Part shown: positions 1 to 8,747 of the stretch, piece after piece
How positions within the stretch are numbered: the stretch's first letter is position 1
How the letters are laid out: every line of letters starts with the position of its first letter
From: Salarchaeum sp. JOR-1
Lineage (GTDB): Archaea > Halobacteriota > Halobacteria > Halobacteriales > Halobacteriaceae
NCBI RefSeq assembly: GCF_007833275.1
Contig: NZ_CP042241.1
Location: 1,054,001 to 1,118,000, forward strand
DNA: 64,000 bases
Direction of reading: 5' to 3'
Notes under the pieces: model-generated
Told to the model about the DNA's origin: nothing
Seen by the model: only the letters and a program-made list of their open reading frames with translations
Databases searched by the model: none
Translations under genes and position numbers: made by a program

Positions 1-28
1 CCTGCACGTCCGGCAGTTGCTCGGTCAT
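1..28 (-). CDS. 5' end of an unidentified gene, cut by the window edge
   Basis: An ATG on the minus strand at 28-26 opens a frame reading M-T-E-Q-L-P-D-V-Q before the window ends. It lies about 50 bases downstream of the NAD kinase stop on the same strand, so it could be the next gene of that operon. Nine residues are too few to name a family. Confidence 0.35.
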
Positions 29-77
29 TACACGATGCTTCCCGCGGTAGCACGGAACTACTTTCGGTATCGGAAGT

Positions 78-899
78 TCACTCCAGTTTTCCGAGCGCCT
101 GGAAGAAGTCGCTCGCCGGCCCCGCGACCCGCGCGGGTTCGTCCGCCTCGCGGAGCGTCACCTCGCTCGGCGTCTCGATTTCGCGCGTGTTCGAGCCGTC
201 GCTCGACACGACCGCGTGGTCGGCGTCGTCCACGCGCACGGTGACCTCGCTATCCGTCCGCGTGACGAGCGGCGGCATCGCGTCCTCCGCGCACATTCCG
301 GTGACGACGAACCCGTGCACGCCGGGCTGGACGAGCGGCCCGCCCTCGCTGAGGTTGTACGCCGTGCTTCCCGTGGGGGTGGAGACGAGCACGCCGTCCG
401 CGTGACTCGCCGTGTACAGCGAGCCGTCCACTCGAACTTCGACGCTGACGCCCTGTCCGTGCCCGCGCTGCGGGCCCTGTACGACGACTTCGTTCAAGGC
501 CGGCGTGAGCACCCAGTCCGCGCCCGACGCCTCGATGCGCGGCACGTCCCGCGAGCGAACCGCGCCCGTCTCGAGGTAGCGCTCGACCTCCTGTTTCACC
601 GCCGCCACGGCGTCCTCCGGCGCGACCGCGTTCAGGAAGCCGACCTCGCCGAGGTTCACGCCGAGAATCGGCACGCTCCCCGCGCCCCGCGCCGCGAACA
701 GGAACGTCCCGTCCCCGCCGATGCTCACCACGAGGTCGCACGTCGAGAACGCCGAGACCTCGTGGCCCTCCAGGCCGGCGGCCTCCGCGCTCTCCTCGTC
801 CACCCACACCTCGACCGTCTCGGGGAGCGCGTCCGCGATGTCCGCCGCGAGGTAGGCCGCGCGCGCGTTCCCGCGCTGCGCGACGATTCCCACACGCAT
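78..899 (-). CDS. nadK: NAD kinase (ATP-NAD kinase)
   Basis: This enzyme phosphorylates NAD+ to NADP+ in the cytoplasm. The 273-residue protein has the family GGDGT motif (SIGGDGTFL, near residue 60), followed by the VNLGEVGFL segment. The second conserved region, with [17 protein letters not shown], lies near residues 175-190, and its length is normal for archaeal NAD kinases. The start is the ATG at 899, followed directly by the Rossmann-like strand RVGIVAQ. It is the last complete gene of a minus-strand run that begins with a DUF2240 gene, with a 37-base gap to the gene before it. Confidence 0.93.
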   Translation of the reverse strand: MRVGIVAQRGNARAAYLAADIADALPETVEVWVDEESAEAAGLEGHEVSAFSTCDLVVSIGGDGTFLFAARGAGSVPILGVNLGEVGFLNAVAPEDAVAAVKQEVERYLETGAVRSRDVPRIEASGADWVLTPALNEVVVQGPQRGHGQGVSVEVRVDGSLYTASHADGVLVSTPTGSTAYNLSEGGPLVQPGVHGFVVTGMCAEDAMPPLVTRTDSEVTVRVDDADHAVVSSDGSNTREIETPSEVTLREADEPARVAGPASDFFQALGKLE

Positions 900-936
900 A
901 CCCGCCCCGAGAACGCCCGACAGTAAAAATCCCGCC

Positions 937-1308
937 TTACGACAGCGCCGCGTCGAACGCGTCCACGGCTCGCTTCACCTCCGCCGCGTCCGCAACGAAC
1001 ACGAGGAGTCGCGGCGGTTCGACGGCTTTCGGCCGCGTCCGCAACCCACGCTCCGCCGCCGCTTCCCGCGCCGCGTCCAGTCCGGTGTCGAACTCCACGT
1101 GCGCGCGCTCCGGGTGGACGAACACTTCTGCCACCCGCTCGCCCGCGTGGTGCACGTCGTACGCGCGCGCGCCGTCCGCCGTCGGCTCCACGTCGAGATC
1201 CGCGTTCTCGACGGTTACGTCCGCGAACGAGCCGACCTGCCGACCCGTCAACTCGGAGGCGAGCAACTCCGCGATGCGCACGCCGTCGTTCAGGGATTCC
1301 GCGACCAT
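937..1308 (-). CDS. conserved haloarchaeal hypothetical protein (123 aa)
   Basis: I do not recognise a named family. The protein is acidic and soluble, with an alternating alpha/beta pattern, no Cys pairs and no membrane segment. Its ATG (1308-1306) overlaps the stop codon of the upstream DUF2240 gene by one base, so the two are probably translationally coupled. A short gap then leads into NAD kinase on the same strand. Coding is supported by acidic composition, GC-rich third codon positions and tight packing, but the function is open. Confidence 0.7.
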   Translation of the reverse strand: MVAESLNDGVRIAELLASELTGRQVGSFADVTVENADLDVEPTADGARAYDVHHAGERVAEVFVHPERAHVEFDTGLDAAREAAAERGLRTRPKAVEPPRLLVFVADAAEVKRAVDAFDAALS

Positions 1309-1748
1309 CAGAGCTCCTCCCGGGCCTTCGCGGCCGCGTCGTCCACGTCCACGCCCTCGCGGCGCGCGTACACCACTGCCGCCGCGTCCGCCGTGATACC
1401 GACTTCCTGCTGGAGTTCGTTCACGGCCGCGACGACCTCCTGCTTCTCCAGGCCGTCCGCTTCGAGTGCGTCCACCGCGCGCTCGAACGCCGAGCGCTCC
1501 CGGAACACCGACTTGTCCGGCGAGAAGTCATCCGGGATCTCGACCGAATCGAGGTCGAAGTCCGCGATGAGGTCGCCGTCGTCACGCGAGACGAGGCCCT
1601 CTCCGGTGGCGATGTCGATGACGCGCTTTGCCTGATCGGGCGACAGCCAGTCCCGGTCGAGGGAGAGCGCCACCACGAACTCGTGTTCGCCGATCCGGGC
1701 CTTCCCCCGCTGTTTGAACGGGGCCGCGACCGTCACGCGAAGACTCAT
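1308..1748 (-). CDS. DUF2240 family protein
   Basis: This 146-residue protein matches the archaeal DUF2240 pattern: a short N-terminal strand pair, then a helical winged-helix-like region (WLSPDQAKRVIDIATGEGLVSRDDG) and a C-terminal helical part near residues 95-146. The winged-helix character suggests nucleic-acid binding, but no activity is established for the family. I chose the ATG at 1748 (MSLRVTVAAPF) because the 15 residues that an upstream start would add are Arg-rich and unlike haloarchaeal coding sequence. It leads a minus-strand operon with the 123-aa protein and NAD kinase. It is divergent from rps8e, with about 95 bases between them for both promoters. Confidence 0.75.
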   Translation of the reverse strand: MSLRVTVAAPFKQRGKARIGEHEFVVALSLDRDWLSPDQAKRVIDIATGEGLVSRDDGDLIADFDLDSVEIPDDFSPDKSVFRERSAFERAVDALEADGLEKQEVVAAVNELQQEVGITADAAAVVYARREGVDVDDAAAKAREEL

Positions 1749-1843
1749 CACCCGTACTCTTCGCCCGCCGGGCGTAAATCGCGCGGTTTTCACGCGACTC
1801 CGGTTCCGAGCCTTTTTAGTACGCGCTGAGCCACAATACGGGT

Positions 1844-2218
1844 ATGCAATACCAGGGCCGCTCCAAGCGCACGAAAACGGGTGGGCGCAGTCGACCGCAC
1901 AGCAAGAAGAAAAAGCACGAACTCGGCCGCAGCCCCACCGAGACCACCGTCGGCGAACCCAAGTTCCGCACCGTCGACTCCCGCGGCGGCGAGGAGAAAG
2001 TCCGCACGCTCTCCACGAACGTCGCGAACGTCACCGAGGACGGCGAGACCACGCACGCCACCATCGAGGACGTCACCGAGAACGAGGCGAACCCGAACTA
2101 CGTCCGCCGGAACATCATCACGAAGGGCGCGCTCATCGAGACGGACGCCGGCACCGCCCGCGTCACGTCTCGCCCCGGCCAGGAAGGCCAGGTCAACGCC
2201 GTCATCGTCGACGAATAA
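1844..2218 (+). CDS. rps8e: 30S ribosomal protein S8e
   Basis: This is a small-subunit ribosomal protein found in archaea and eukaryotes. The 124-residue sequence begins MQYQGRSKRTKTGGR, followed by the basic RPHSKKKKHELGR stretch. It ends with the conserved NYVRRNIITKGA and TSRPGQEGQVNAV segments typical of archaeal S8e. It is monocistronic, convergent with cdc48, and closed by a strong hairpin at 2354-2400. A TATA-like TTTTTAGT (about 1812-1820) lies some 25-30 bases before the ATG, which fits a nearly leaderless transcript. Confidence 0.97.
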   Translation: MQYQGRSKRTKTGGRSRPHSKKKKHELGRSPTETTVGEPKFRTVDSRGGEEKVRTLSTNVANVTEDGETTHATIEDVTENEANPNYVRRNIITKGALIETDAGTARVTSRPGQEGQVNAVIVDE

Positions 2219-2353
2219 CCCCGCCGTCCGACCGACACGACGGTTTCACTCTCCTCTCCAGATCTAGAAGCGTTCGCCGAGCGAGCGGTTCGAACGAACC
2301 CGAGCGAGGCGATTCACGTCGCGAGCGAAGCGAGCGCCGCGTTTTTAGTGAAG

Positions 2354-2400
2354 GTTTTTGCTCAAGCGGTCGCGCGAAGCGCGACCCGCCGAGCAAAAAC
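2354..2400. terminator. bidirectional terminator between rps8e and cdc48
   Basis: Arms GTTTTTGCTC (2354-2363) and GAGCAAAAAC (2391-2400) are perfect reverse complements. They enclose a second perfect stem, GGTCGCGC (2368-2375) with GCGCGACC (2379-2386), around a GAA loop. Each strand ends in a T-run, so the element can stop transcription of the two convergent genes. The other bases from 2219 to 2353 hold GAGCGAAGCGAGC-type short repeats and no gene. Confidence 0.75.
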
Positions 2401-2402
2401 GT

Positions 2403-4625
2403 TCATTGGAAGCCGATGTGGCCGCCTTCCCGTCCCGTTTCGGGTGTCTGGCCGCCTTTGAACTGTTCTTCGACGTCCTCGTAGTAGTCGAGGAGGTCGT
2501 CGTTGATGGTGGGGCGGACGTTCTCCATGGCTTTCCGGAAGTGCCGCATGCCGACTTCGGTGGCGTCGTCGTCCTCGCGGAGCGCTTCGATGGCGGCTTC
2601 GCGCGCGATGTTCGCGAGATCCGAACCGACGTACCCATCAGTTATCTCGGCGAGTTCGCGGAGGCTCACGTCGGGCGCGAGCGGCGTGTCGTCGGTGTGG
2701 ATGCGGAGGATGCGTTCGCGGCCCTCGGTGTCGGGCTGCCCGACCATCACCATGCGGTCGAAGCGCCCGGAGCGGATGAGCGCGGGGTCGATGATGTCGG
2801 GGCGGTTGGTCGCGCCGATGACCATCACGTCCTCCATGTCCTCTAAGCCGTCGAGTTCGGTGAGGAGTTGGTTGACGACGCGCTCTGAGACGTTGTTCCC
2901 GGCGTTCTGGCCGCGGCCGGGCGCGAGGCTGTCGAGCTCGTCGAAGAAGATGATGGTCGGGCTGACCTGCCGGGCCTTCCGGAACGTCTGCCGGATGGCC
3001 TTCTCCGACTCACCCACCCACTTCGAGAGAAGCTGGGGGCCGCGGACGCTGATGAAGTTCGCGTTCGTCTCGTTCGCGACGGCTTTCGCCATCAGCGTCT
3101 TCCCGGTGCCGGGCGGGCCGTAGAGGAGGACGCCGCTCGGCGGTTCGACGCCCATCCGCCCGAACTTCTCGGGGGAGTTCAGCGGCCACTCGATGGACTC
3201 CTGCACCTGCTGTTTCGCGTCGGTGAGGCCGCCCACGTCGTCCCACGATATCTTCGGGAGTTCGACGAGGACTTCGCGCATCGCGGAGGGCTCGACCTCG
3301 TTGAGCGCGCCGCGGAAGTCCTGGCGCTTCACGATCATGCGGTCGATGAGGCTCGGCGGGATGTCCTCCTCGTCGAGGTCGATCTCGGGGAGGTAGCGCC
3401 GGAGCGCGCGCATCGCGGCCTCCTTGGTGAGGCTCTCGATGTCCGCGCCGACGAAGCCGTGCGTGTCGTCCGCGAGGTTCCCGAGGTTCACGTCGTCCGA
3501 CAGCGGCATGCCGCGCGTGTGAATCTTCAGGATTTCCTCGCGGCCGACCTCGTCGGGGACGCCGATTTCGATTTCGCGGTCGAACCGGCCGGGCCGGCGG
3601 AGCGCGGGGTCGACGGCGTCGACGCGGTTCGTGGCGGCGATGACGATGACCTGGCCGCGGCCTTCGAGGCCGTCCATCATCGTCAACAGCTGCGCGACGA
3701 CGCGGCGCTCGACCTCGCCCGTCACGTCCTCGCGCTTCGGCGCGATGCTGTCGAGTTCGTCGATGAAGATGATGGACGGCGAGTCGTCCTTCGCGTCCTC
3801 GAATATCTCCCGCAACTGCTGTTCGGACTCTCCGTAGTACTTCGAGATGATCTCGGGGCCGGCGATGGAGAAAAAGGACGCGCTCGTCTCGTTGGCGACG
3901 GCCTTCGCGAGGAGCGTCTTCCCCGTTCCGGGCGGGCCGTGGAGGAGCACGCCCTGCGGCGGCTCGATGCCGAGCTTCTGGAATATCTGGGGGTGCTTCA
4001 TCGGGAGTTCGACCATCTCCCGGACGCGCTGAATCTCGTTCTGGAGGCCGCCGATGTCCTCGTACGTGATGCCGCCGCCGGTGCGCTCGAACCCGCTGAT
4101 GGGTTCCTCGCGGAGTTCCACGTCGGTGTCTTCGGTGACGAGGCAGACTCCCTCGGGTTCGGTCTCGACGGCGATGAGCGGAATCGCCTGGCCGGGCGAG
4201 CGCATGAACGGGTGGTTCGTCGAGGACATCACGGGGACGATGTCGCGCGCGACGACCGGCCGCTTGAGAATCTGGCGCTTGACCATGCCGGCGGCGTCGC
4301 TGCCGAACTGCACCGAGGCTTCCTCGGGCGGCGCGAGCACGAGCTTGTCCGCTTTCTCCGCTTCGGCCTTTCGTATCTCGACGCGTTCGCCGATACCGAC
4401 GTCGGCGTTCTGCCGGGTGAACCCGTCGATGCGAACGGTATCCGTGTTCCAGTCCTGCCGGTCGGCGCGCCAGACCTTCGCGGCCGTGGTCTCCGCGCCC
4501 TCGATCTCGATGATGTCGCCCGGGCTGAGCTTCAGGTGGAGTAGCGTGTCGGGGTCGAGGCGCGCGATACCTCTGCCCGAGTCGTTCGGGTAGGCTTTCG
4601 CGACCTCGAGTTGGACTTCGTTCAT
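2403..4625 (-). CDS. cdc48: Cdc48/VCP-type AAA+ ATPase with two ATPase domains
   Basis: This is a hexameric unfoldase related to Cdc48/p97/VAT, expected to feed substrates to the proteasome or remodel complexes in the cytoplasm. The 740-residue protein has a Cdc48 N-domain (residues 1 to about 175, double-psi barrel start [21 protein letters not shown]). D1 has Walker A GPPGTGKT at 230-237 and Walker [10 protein letters not shown] around 285-293. D2 has Walker A GPPGTGKT at 503-510 and a second [13 protein letters not shown] box. I chose ATG 4625 because upstream in-frame codons are Arg/Cys-rich and non-coding in character. It is monocistronic, with about 110 bases before the next gene upstream. 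The psmB-psmA operon at 20-21 kb would supply a candidate partner. Confidence 0.95.
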   Translation of the reverse strand: MNEVQLEVAKAYPNDSGRGIARLDPDTLLHLKLSPGDIIEIEGAETTAAKVWRADRQDWNTDTVRIDGFTRQNADVGIGERVEIRKAEAEKADKLVLAPPEEASVQFGSDAAGMVKRQILKRPVVARDIVPVMSSTNHPFMRSPGQAIPLIAVETEPEGVCLVTEDTDVELREEPISGFERTGGGITYEDIGGLQNEIQRVREMVELPMKHPQIFQKLGIEPPQGVLLHGPPGTGKTLLAKAVANETSASFFSIAGPEIISKYYGESEQQLREIFEDAKDDSPSIIFIDELDSIAPKREDVTGEVERRVVAQLLTMMDGLEGRGQVIVIAATNRVDAVDPALRRPGRFDREIEIGVPDEVGREEILKIHTRGMPLSDDVNLGNLADDTHGFVGADIESLTKEAAMRALRRYLPEIDLDEEDIPPSLIDRMIVKRQDFRGALNEVEPSAMREVLVELPKISWDDVGGLTDAKQQVQESIEWPLNSPEKFGRMGVEPPSGVLLYGPPGTGKTLMAKAVANETNANFISVRGPQLLSKWVGESEKAIRQTFRKARQVSPTIIFFDELDSLAPGRGQNAGNNVSERVVNQLLTELDGLEDMEDVMVIGATNRPDIIDPALIRSGRFDRMVMVGQPDTEGRERILRIHTDDTPLAPDVSLRELAEITDGYVGSDLANIAREAAIEALREDDDATEVGMRHFRKAMENVRPTINDDLLDYYEDVEEQFKGGQTPETGREGGHIGFQ

Positions 4626-4735
4626 CGTTAGTTGGGTGTAGGTGCGCCCTGTCGCCCGAAGAACCTTCCGACGACAGACGTATGCCAACGTATGGCACGG
4701 ACGCGTATAGCGGTGGCGGTCCACCCCTTCGTCGC

Positions 4736-5470
4736 CTACTCCCCGTGCTCCTCGATGGCCTCGTCCAGCGTCAACTCCCCGCGCGCCACCCGCCGGGCGA
4801 GCGACTCCGGAATGGCGCGGTTCTCGGCGGAACGCTCCCGCGACCGGCTCTTGATGACCTGTAACTCGCCTGCTGTCGGCTCGAACGACCGCGACGTGAC
4901 GACCTCCCCCTCTAGGCGCGCGATGTTCGCCGCGGCGAGCACGTCGTCCATCCCCCGCACGCCCGCGCCCAGGTGGGGCGTCGTCCCCGTCTCGTCCACG
5001 AGTTCCACCGTCACGCCAGCGTCCGCGAGACCGTCGACGACGCGCGCGCCGTGCAACCGCGCGCCGTCACCCACTCGCACCAGCGGGTCGAGCGCGCCCT
5101 CGATCTCGTCCAGCACCACGTCCACGGTGTCCTCGACGGGCACGCGGAACGCCGCGACCACGAGGTCGCCGGACAGGACTGCGACGCCCGGGTTCGGCCC
5201 CGGGTCGACGCCGACGATTGTTCGCCCCGTCCCGCCGCGGAGGACGGCGAGCGCCTCGTCCACGGCCTTCCGCGCGTCGTCGGCGTCCGCCACGACGGTC
5301 TCGAGGGCGGCGTCTACGTCGTCGCCCGCGCCGGTCACGAGCACCGCCGCCTCCTCCGGGATCCGGTCGCCGGGCTCGATGGTCGTGAAGGAGACGTCCC
5401 GGTTCCTGAGTTCCGCGAGGAGTTCGTGGTAGAGTTCGAAGTCCTCGGTCGCGACGACTATCACGCCCAC
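4736..5470 (-). CDS. RNase H/RuvC-fold-like haloarchaeal protein of unknown function
   Basis: The 244-residue protein starts with a strand pair ([21 protein letters not shown]). In its middle it has [18 protein letters not shown], which resembles the first catalytic strand of RuvC/RNase H-fold nucleases (D-x-G-x-x-x-G). The C-terminus is helical and charged. I chose the GTG at 5470 because CTTTTACTC upstream looks like a leaderless-promoter TATA box. GTG at 5497 or 5464 is also possible. It is divergent from radB with about 75 bases between them, a context that would suit a DNA-repair role. The nuclease assignment is inference from one motif. Confidence 0.65.
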   Translation of the reverse strand: MGVIVVATEDFELYHELLAELRNRDVSFTTIEPGDRIPEEAAVLVTGAGDDVDAALETVVADADDARKAVDEALAVLRGGTGRTIVGVDPGPNPGVAVLSGDLVVAAFRVPVEDTVDVVLDEIEGALDPLVRVGDGARLHGARVVDGLADAGVTVELVDETGTTPHLGAGVRGMDDVLAAANIARLEGEVVTSRSFEPTAGELQVIKSRSRERSAENRAIPESLARRVARGELTLDEAIEEHGE

Positions 5471-5544
5471 GCTTCGGACGGCGGCGAGTAAAAGCACTCC
5501 GCCGTTCGGTGTGTTTTTCCCCGATAGCGCGTAACGTAGGGGTA

Positions 5545-6231
5545 GTGACCGACTCCCCCCTCACCACCGGGTGCGGCGCGCTCGACGACCTGCTCGGCGG
5601 CGGGTTCGAGCGCGGCACCGTCACCCAGCTCTACGGCCCGCCGGGCGCCGGGAAGACGAACGTTGCGCTCTCCGCCGCCGTCGAGGCCGCGGACGACGGC
5701 GACACCGTCGTCTACGTCGACACCGAAGGCCTCTCCGTCGACCGATTTCGAGACGTGCTCGAGGGGAGCGCGAGCAACCCGGACGCCGCCTCGTCCCGCA
5801 TCGTCGTCTCCGAAGCCCACGACTTCGACGAGCAGGCGGAGGCCGTGCGGGACGCGACCGAGTTCGCGCCCGACGCCAGCCTCGTCGTGCTCGACTCCGC
5901 GACCGGGTTCTACCGCCTCCGCCGCGCCGACGACGAGGAGGCGGGCGACGCGCTCCGGCAGGTCGCCAAGCAGGCGACGCACCTGCTCTCGCTCGCGCGC
6001 AAGCACGACCTCGCGGCCGTCCTCACCAACCAAGTGTACACCGACCCCGAGTCCGACACCAGCCGCCCGCTCGGCGGCCACACCCTCCAGCACTGGACGG
6101 GAACGGTGGTTCGCCTCGACCGCTTCAAGGGCGACCGCCGCCGAGCCACTCTCGAAAAGCACCGCGCGAAACCGGAGGGCGACCGGGCGCAGTTCCGAAT
6201 CACGAACGACGGCATCGAGAGCGTCACATGA
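5545..6231 (+). CDS. radB: DNA repair and recombination protein RadB
   Basis: RadB is the archaeal RecA-family paralogue that assists RadA in homologous recombination. The 228-residue protein is the bare ATPase core, without the N-terminal helix-hairpin-helix domain of RadA. It opens with the family-typical TTGCGALDDLLGGGFERGTVTQLYG, and Walker A GPPGAGKT is at residues 31-38. A hydrophobic Walker B strand (SLVVLDSATGFYRL) and the L2-like segment AAVLTNQVYTD follow. The start is the GTG at 5545, since this places the LTTG motif at residues 6-9 as in relatives. Its stop overlaps the ATG of a 30-residue membrane peptide (ATGA). Confidence 0.93.
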   Translation: MTDSPLTTGCGALDDLLGGGFERGTVTQLYGPPGAGKTNVALSAAVEAADDGDTVVYVDTEGLSVDRFRDVLEGSASNPDAASSRIVVSEAHDFDEQAEAVRDATEFAPDASLVVLDSATGFYRLRRADDEEAGDALRQVAKQATHLLSLARKHDLAAVLTNQVYTDPESDTSRPLGGHTLQHWTGTVVRLDRFKGDRRRATLEKHRAKPEGDRAQFRITNDGIESVT

Positions 6232-6320
6232 ACTCGGACGTCTGGGTGCTCGCGGGCGCGGCCGGGTGTTCGCTCCTGTTCGTGGTGTTCGCGTACCTCT
6301 GGCTCCAGCTCAAGGCGTAG
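6228..6320 (+). CDS. 30-aa single-pass membrane micro-protein downstream of radB
   Basis: The ATG at 6228 overlaps the radB stop in an ATGA arrangement, and the frame ends at TAG 6318-6320. The peptide is a five-residue polar start (MNSDV), a hydrophobic stretch of about 20 residues (residues 6-25) with LLFVVFAYLWL, and a short basic end (QLKA). This is a typical one-helix membrane peptide. Translational coupling to radB supports expression. I know no function. A chance ORF is possible because it is so short, but the clean hydrophobic pattern argues against it. Confidence 0.6.
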   Translation: MNSDVWVLAGAAGCSLLFVVFAYLWLQLKA

Positions 6321-6357
6321 CGCAACGGTTTTTCTCGCTGGGCGGTCAGGACGGCGT

Positions 6358-6870
6358 ATGGATGTTCGACGCCTCGCGTCTCCCGACGACCTCGCCGGAC
6401 TCCAGCGCGTGAACACGCTCGCGTGGCGGGCCGCCTACAGCGGTCTCGTCCCGGAATCGGTTCTCGACTCGCTCTCCACGGGCGTTTCCGACGACACCGC
6501 GGAACGGCGCTTCGAGGAACTCAGAGAGGCCGACGGACGGGTGTTCGTCGCGCAACGGGACGGCGACATCGTCGGGTACGCCCGCGTCCGGTGGGCGGAC
6601 ACCGAGCGGTTCGTCAATCCCGGAGACGCCGGGCTGACAGCGCTCTACGTTCACCCCGATCACTGGCAGGACGGGATAGGGACGGCGCTCCTCGAACGCG
6701 TCCTCGACAGTCTTCCCGACGGCACGGACGCGCTCGTGCTCGAAGCGCTCGCCGGCAACGAACGCGCCCAATCATTCTACACCCGCCGTGGATTCGTTCA
6801 CGCCGGTAGCCGCACCGCCGAATTCGCCGGCGAGGAACTCGAAACCGCAATCTACCGGCGAGACCTGTAA
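6358..6870 (+). CDS. GNAT family N-acetyltransferase
   Basis: The family transfers acetyl from acetyl-CoA to an amine. The 170-residue protein covers a whole GNAT fold: N-terminal helix pair with LAWRAAYSGLVPESVLDSL, the central strand DIVGYARVRW, and motif A ALYVHPDHWQDGIGTALLERVLD near residues 92-115, which holds the CoA-binding Q/R-x-x-G-x-G/A loop as QDGIGT. It ends with the conserved FYTRRGFVHAG segment. The AYSG...P pattern near the start is common in the subgroup that also contains ribosomal-protein and peptidoglycan-type acetyltransferases, but the substrate cannot be read. It is convergent with the CBS gene. Confidence 0.88.
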   Translation: MDVRRLASPDDLAGLQRVNTLAWRAAYSGLVPESVLDSLSTGVSDDTAERRFEELREADGRVFVAQRDGDIVGYARVRWADTERFVNPGDAGLTALYVHPDHWQDGIGTALLERVLDSLPDGTDALVLEALAGNERAQSFYTRRGFVHAGSRTAEFAGEELETAIYRRDL

Positions 6871-6960
6871 CCGTCTTGTGGCGGTGGCTGTGCGGCGGTC
6901 GCGGTGCGTATTGCTGTGCGGCGCGGATGCGGTCGCGGAAGAACGGCCCGCGGGGAGTAC

Positions 6961-6991
6961 CGAGCGCGCCGCCGGCGCGCTCGGGTTTTTT
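6961..6991 (+). terminator. intrinsic-type terminator of the GNAT gene
   Basis: A perfect 10-bp stem, CGAGCGCGCC (6961-6970) with GGCGCGCTCG (6974-6983), has a 3-base loop and is followed by GG and a run of six T. It lies 90 bases after the GNAT stop. The stretch 6871-6960 is GC-rich with GTGCGGCGG-like repeats and no gene. Confidence 0.7.
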
Positions 6992-7001
6992 AGTGGAGGG
7001 G

Positions 7002-7044
7002 TTTACCGTGAGCAGTCGGCTTCGCCGACCCGAACGGTAAAAAA
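7002..7044 (-). terminator. terminator of the CBS/HPF-like gene
   Basis: Outer arms TTTACCGT (7002-7009) and ACGGTAAA (7034-7041) enclose an inner stem GTCGGC (7015-7020) with GCCGAC (7024-7029). On the minus strand the hairpin is flanked by a T-run (complement of A's at 7039-7044). It sits just after the CBS gene stop at 7048, facing the GNAT terminator. Confidence 0.6.
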
Positions 7045-7047
7045 GCC

Positions 7048-8208
7048 CTAGAGCTCGTTCAGCTTGCGGAGGAGTTGTCCCTTGTACTCCTCGTCGGCCT
7101 GGATGCCTTTGAGTTCGAGGACGTTGCGTTCGAGGTGGTCGAGCGCGAGGTTGAGGGCGTTGTCCGCGCCGTAGCCTTCGCCGGTTCCGGCGGCCTGGCC
7201 TTTGTTGGTGCGGAGGCGGATCTGGCAGTAGATGAGGGGCGTCCCGCGGAGGCGTTCTTTGTGTTCGTGGAAGCGGACGTGCGCGTGCTGAACCTGCATG
7301 TCGCTGTACTTCTGGGTGATGTCCTCGATGCCTTCGCGGACGTCCTCGCGGCCGATGGTGTCGAGGAGGTCGATGTTCGTGATCTGGACGTCCATGCGTT
7401 CCTCTTCGGTGAAGGAGAGCGCGCGGAGGACGTCCGTCTTGGTGAGGATGCCGCCGACGACGCGGTCGTCGTCTTCGGGGGTGACGACCAGTCCGGCGAT
7501 GTCGTCGCCGAGCATGGTGCGGACGGCGTCCTCGACGCTGTCGCCGGGGTGGATGGTGGTGACGGGGCTGGACATCACGTCGTAGACGGGGAGGTCGAGG
7601 AGGCGTTCCATCTCGCCGCGGCGGTCGCCGCGCGTGGTCTTCTCGACGTCGCGGACGATGAAGTCGACGAGGTCGTGGACGGTGACGATGCCGGTGAGGA
7701 AGCCGTCCTCGTCGAGGACGGGGAGGCGGCTGATGGAGTTCTCGCGGAGTCGGTTGATGACCGTGCCGATGTTGGCGTCTTCGTCGACAGTGATGATGTC
7801 TTCGCTGAAGATCTGGTCGACGGTGAGCGCGTCGAGGTTGTCGAGGACGGCGTCGAGGATGAGGTCTTCGGTGACGACGCCCCAGAGCTGGTCGGCCTCG
7901 AAGACGGGCGCGACTTTCGTGTTCCCCTCGACGAGTTTGCGGGCGACGTCACGGACGTTCTCCGTGCGGTCGAGTTTGGGGACGCTGTGACTGGATGGGT
8001 TGGTGAGAGACGCGACGCGGGTGTCGTCCTCGATGTGTGAGGAGAGGAGTTGCTTCTGGGTGATGACGCCCTCGAACTCGGCGCCGCCGGCGCGCGTGAC
8101 GATGATGCCCTTCGGGTTCTCGTCCTCGAAGAGCGAGCGCACTTTCCCCATGCGTTCTTCGGCGTCGACCGAGACGTAGTCCTGTGTCGCGATGTCGGAG
8201 ATATCCAT
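7048..8208 (-). CDS. four-CBS-domain protein with a C-terminal HPF/RaiA-like domain
   Basis: The 386-residue protein has four CBS motifs in tandem (about residues 1-55, 65-120, 130-190 and 200-265), each with the usual I/V-T-V-D/G turn such as IITVDEDANIGTVINRL. CBS domains sense adenine nucleotides. The last 110 residues have the strand-helix order of ribosome hibernation factors: YSDMQVQHAHVRFHEH, then LIYCQIRLRTNKGQ and a final helix DNALNLALDHLERNV. I infer an energy-sensing ribosome-binding protein. Fusions of this type in archaea have been linked to 30S dimerisation, which I recall but cannot verify here. It is monocistronic, with a terminator at 7002-7044. Confidence 0.82.
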   Translation of the reverse strand: MDISDIATQDYVSVDAEERMGKVRSLFEDENPKGIIVTRAGGAEFEGVITQKQLLSSHIEDDTRVASLTNPSSHSVPKLDRTENVRDVARKLVEGNTKVAPVFEADQLWGVVTEDLILDAVLDNLDALTVDQIFSEDIITVDEDANIGTVINRLRENSISRLPVLDEDGFLTGIVTVHDLVDFIVRDVEKTTRGDRRGEMERLLDLPVYDVMSSPVTTIHPGDSVEDAVRTMLGDDIAGLVVTPEDDDRVVGGILTKTDVLRALSFTEEERMDVQITNIDLLDTIGREDVREGIEDITQKYSDMQVQHAHVRFHEHKERLRGTPLIYCQIRLRTNKGQAAGTGEGYGADNALNLALDHLERNVLELKGIQADEEYKGQLLRKLNEL

Positions 8209-8294
8209 GAGTGTATCGGAGAGTCGGGGGGGATAGTCTAAAACCTTGTTGCGGCCCGCGAGGGCTTACGGTGGTTCGTTCCCTTCGTCGGGGT

Positions 8295-8603
8295 ATGATC
8301 CCTGATGTGAGCGCGGTGTTCGGCTCGTACACGTATCTGGCGTCGGAGGTCGTCTTCGGCGCGTTCGCAGCGGCCCTGCTCTACCGGGAGGCGGCGTTTG
8401 GGCGAGCGGCGCGGACGATAGCCGTGCTCTATCCGGTCGGGTTCGTCTGGGACTGGTACACGCTCGAAATCGGCGTGTTCGCGGTGACGTTACGGACGGG
8501 CGTGGACGTGCTCGGCATCCCGCTGGAGGAGCACCTGTTTATCGTCGTCGTCCCGGCGTTCGTCGTCGCTGTCCACGAGACGCTGCATTCGTCGAAGGAG
8601 TGA
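8295..8603 (+). CDS. single-unit lycopene-cyclase-domain membrane protein
   Basis: The 102-residue protein has three or four hydrophobic helices. It ends with PLEEHLFIVVVP, close to the PxEE-type motif of membrane lycopene beta-cyclases of the CrtYc/CrtYd and archaeal CrtY type. Full archaeal CrtY is a tandem of two such units, and this is only one. It could work as a homodimer or with a partner, or have a related carotenoid role. The ATG at 8295 (MIPDVSAVFGSY) is preferred to upstream in-frame codons, which would overlap the promoter of the divergent CBS gene. The bacterioruberin genes lie 25 kb away. Confidence 0.72.
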   Translation: MIPDVSAVFGSYTYLASEVVFGAFAAALLYREAAFGRAARTIAVLYPVGFVWDWYTLEIGVFAVTLRTGVDVLGIPLEEHLFIVVVPAFVVAVHETLHSSKE

Positions 8604-8629
8604 TACGCACGAGAGTGGTATCGTGTGGC

Positions 8630-8728
8630 ATGGGAGACCCGGCGTGCTATCTCGACTTCTGTCCGGAGTGTGATTGTCGCGTCACGAAAACGGACGACGA
8701 GTGTCCGGACTGCGGCGCGTCGCTGTAG
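8630..8728 (+). CDS. 32-aa zinc-finger micro-protein
   Basis: The ATG at 8630 opens a 32-residue protein with two zinc-binding pairs: C-P-E-C (with another Cys two residues later) and C-P-D-C near the C-terminus, followed by GASL. Haloarchaea have many uncharacterised one-domain zinc micro-proteins with paired CPxC motifs. It lies 26 bases after the lycopene-cyclase-like gene on the same strand, and the operator of the next flavoprotein starts 19 bases after its stop. Function is unknown. Regulation or protein-protein contact is plausible from the class, not from this sequence. Confidence 0.65.
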   Translation: MGDPACYLDFCPECDCRVTKTDDECPDCGASL

Positions 8729-8747
8729 TCCGAAACACCCATAGACG

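Noticed and set aside
4683-4697. Small inverted repeat TGCCA-ACGTA-TGGCA upstream of cdc48
   Set aside because: The arms are only five bases and lie about 60 bases before the start, so I could not distinguish it from chance.
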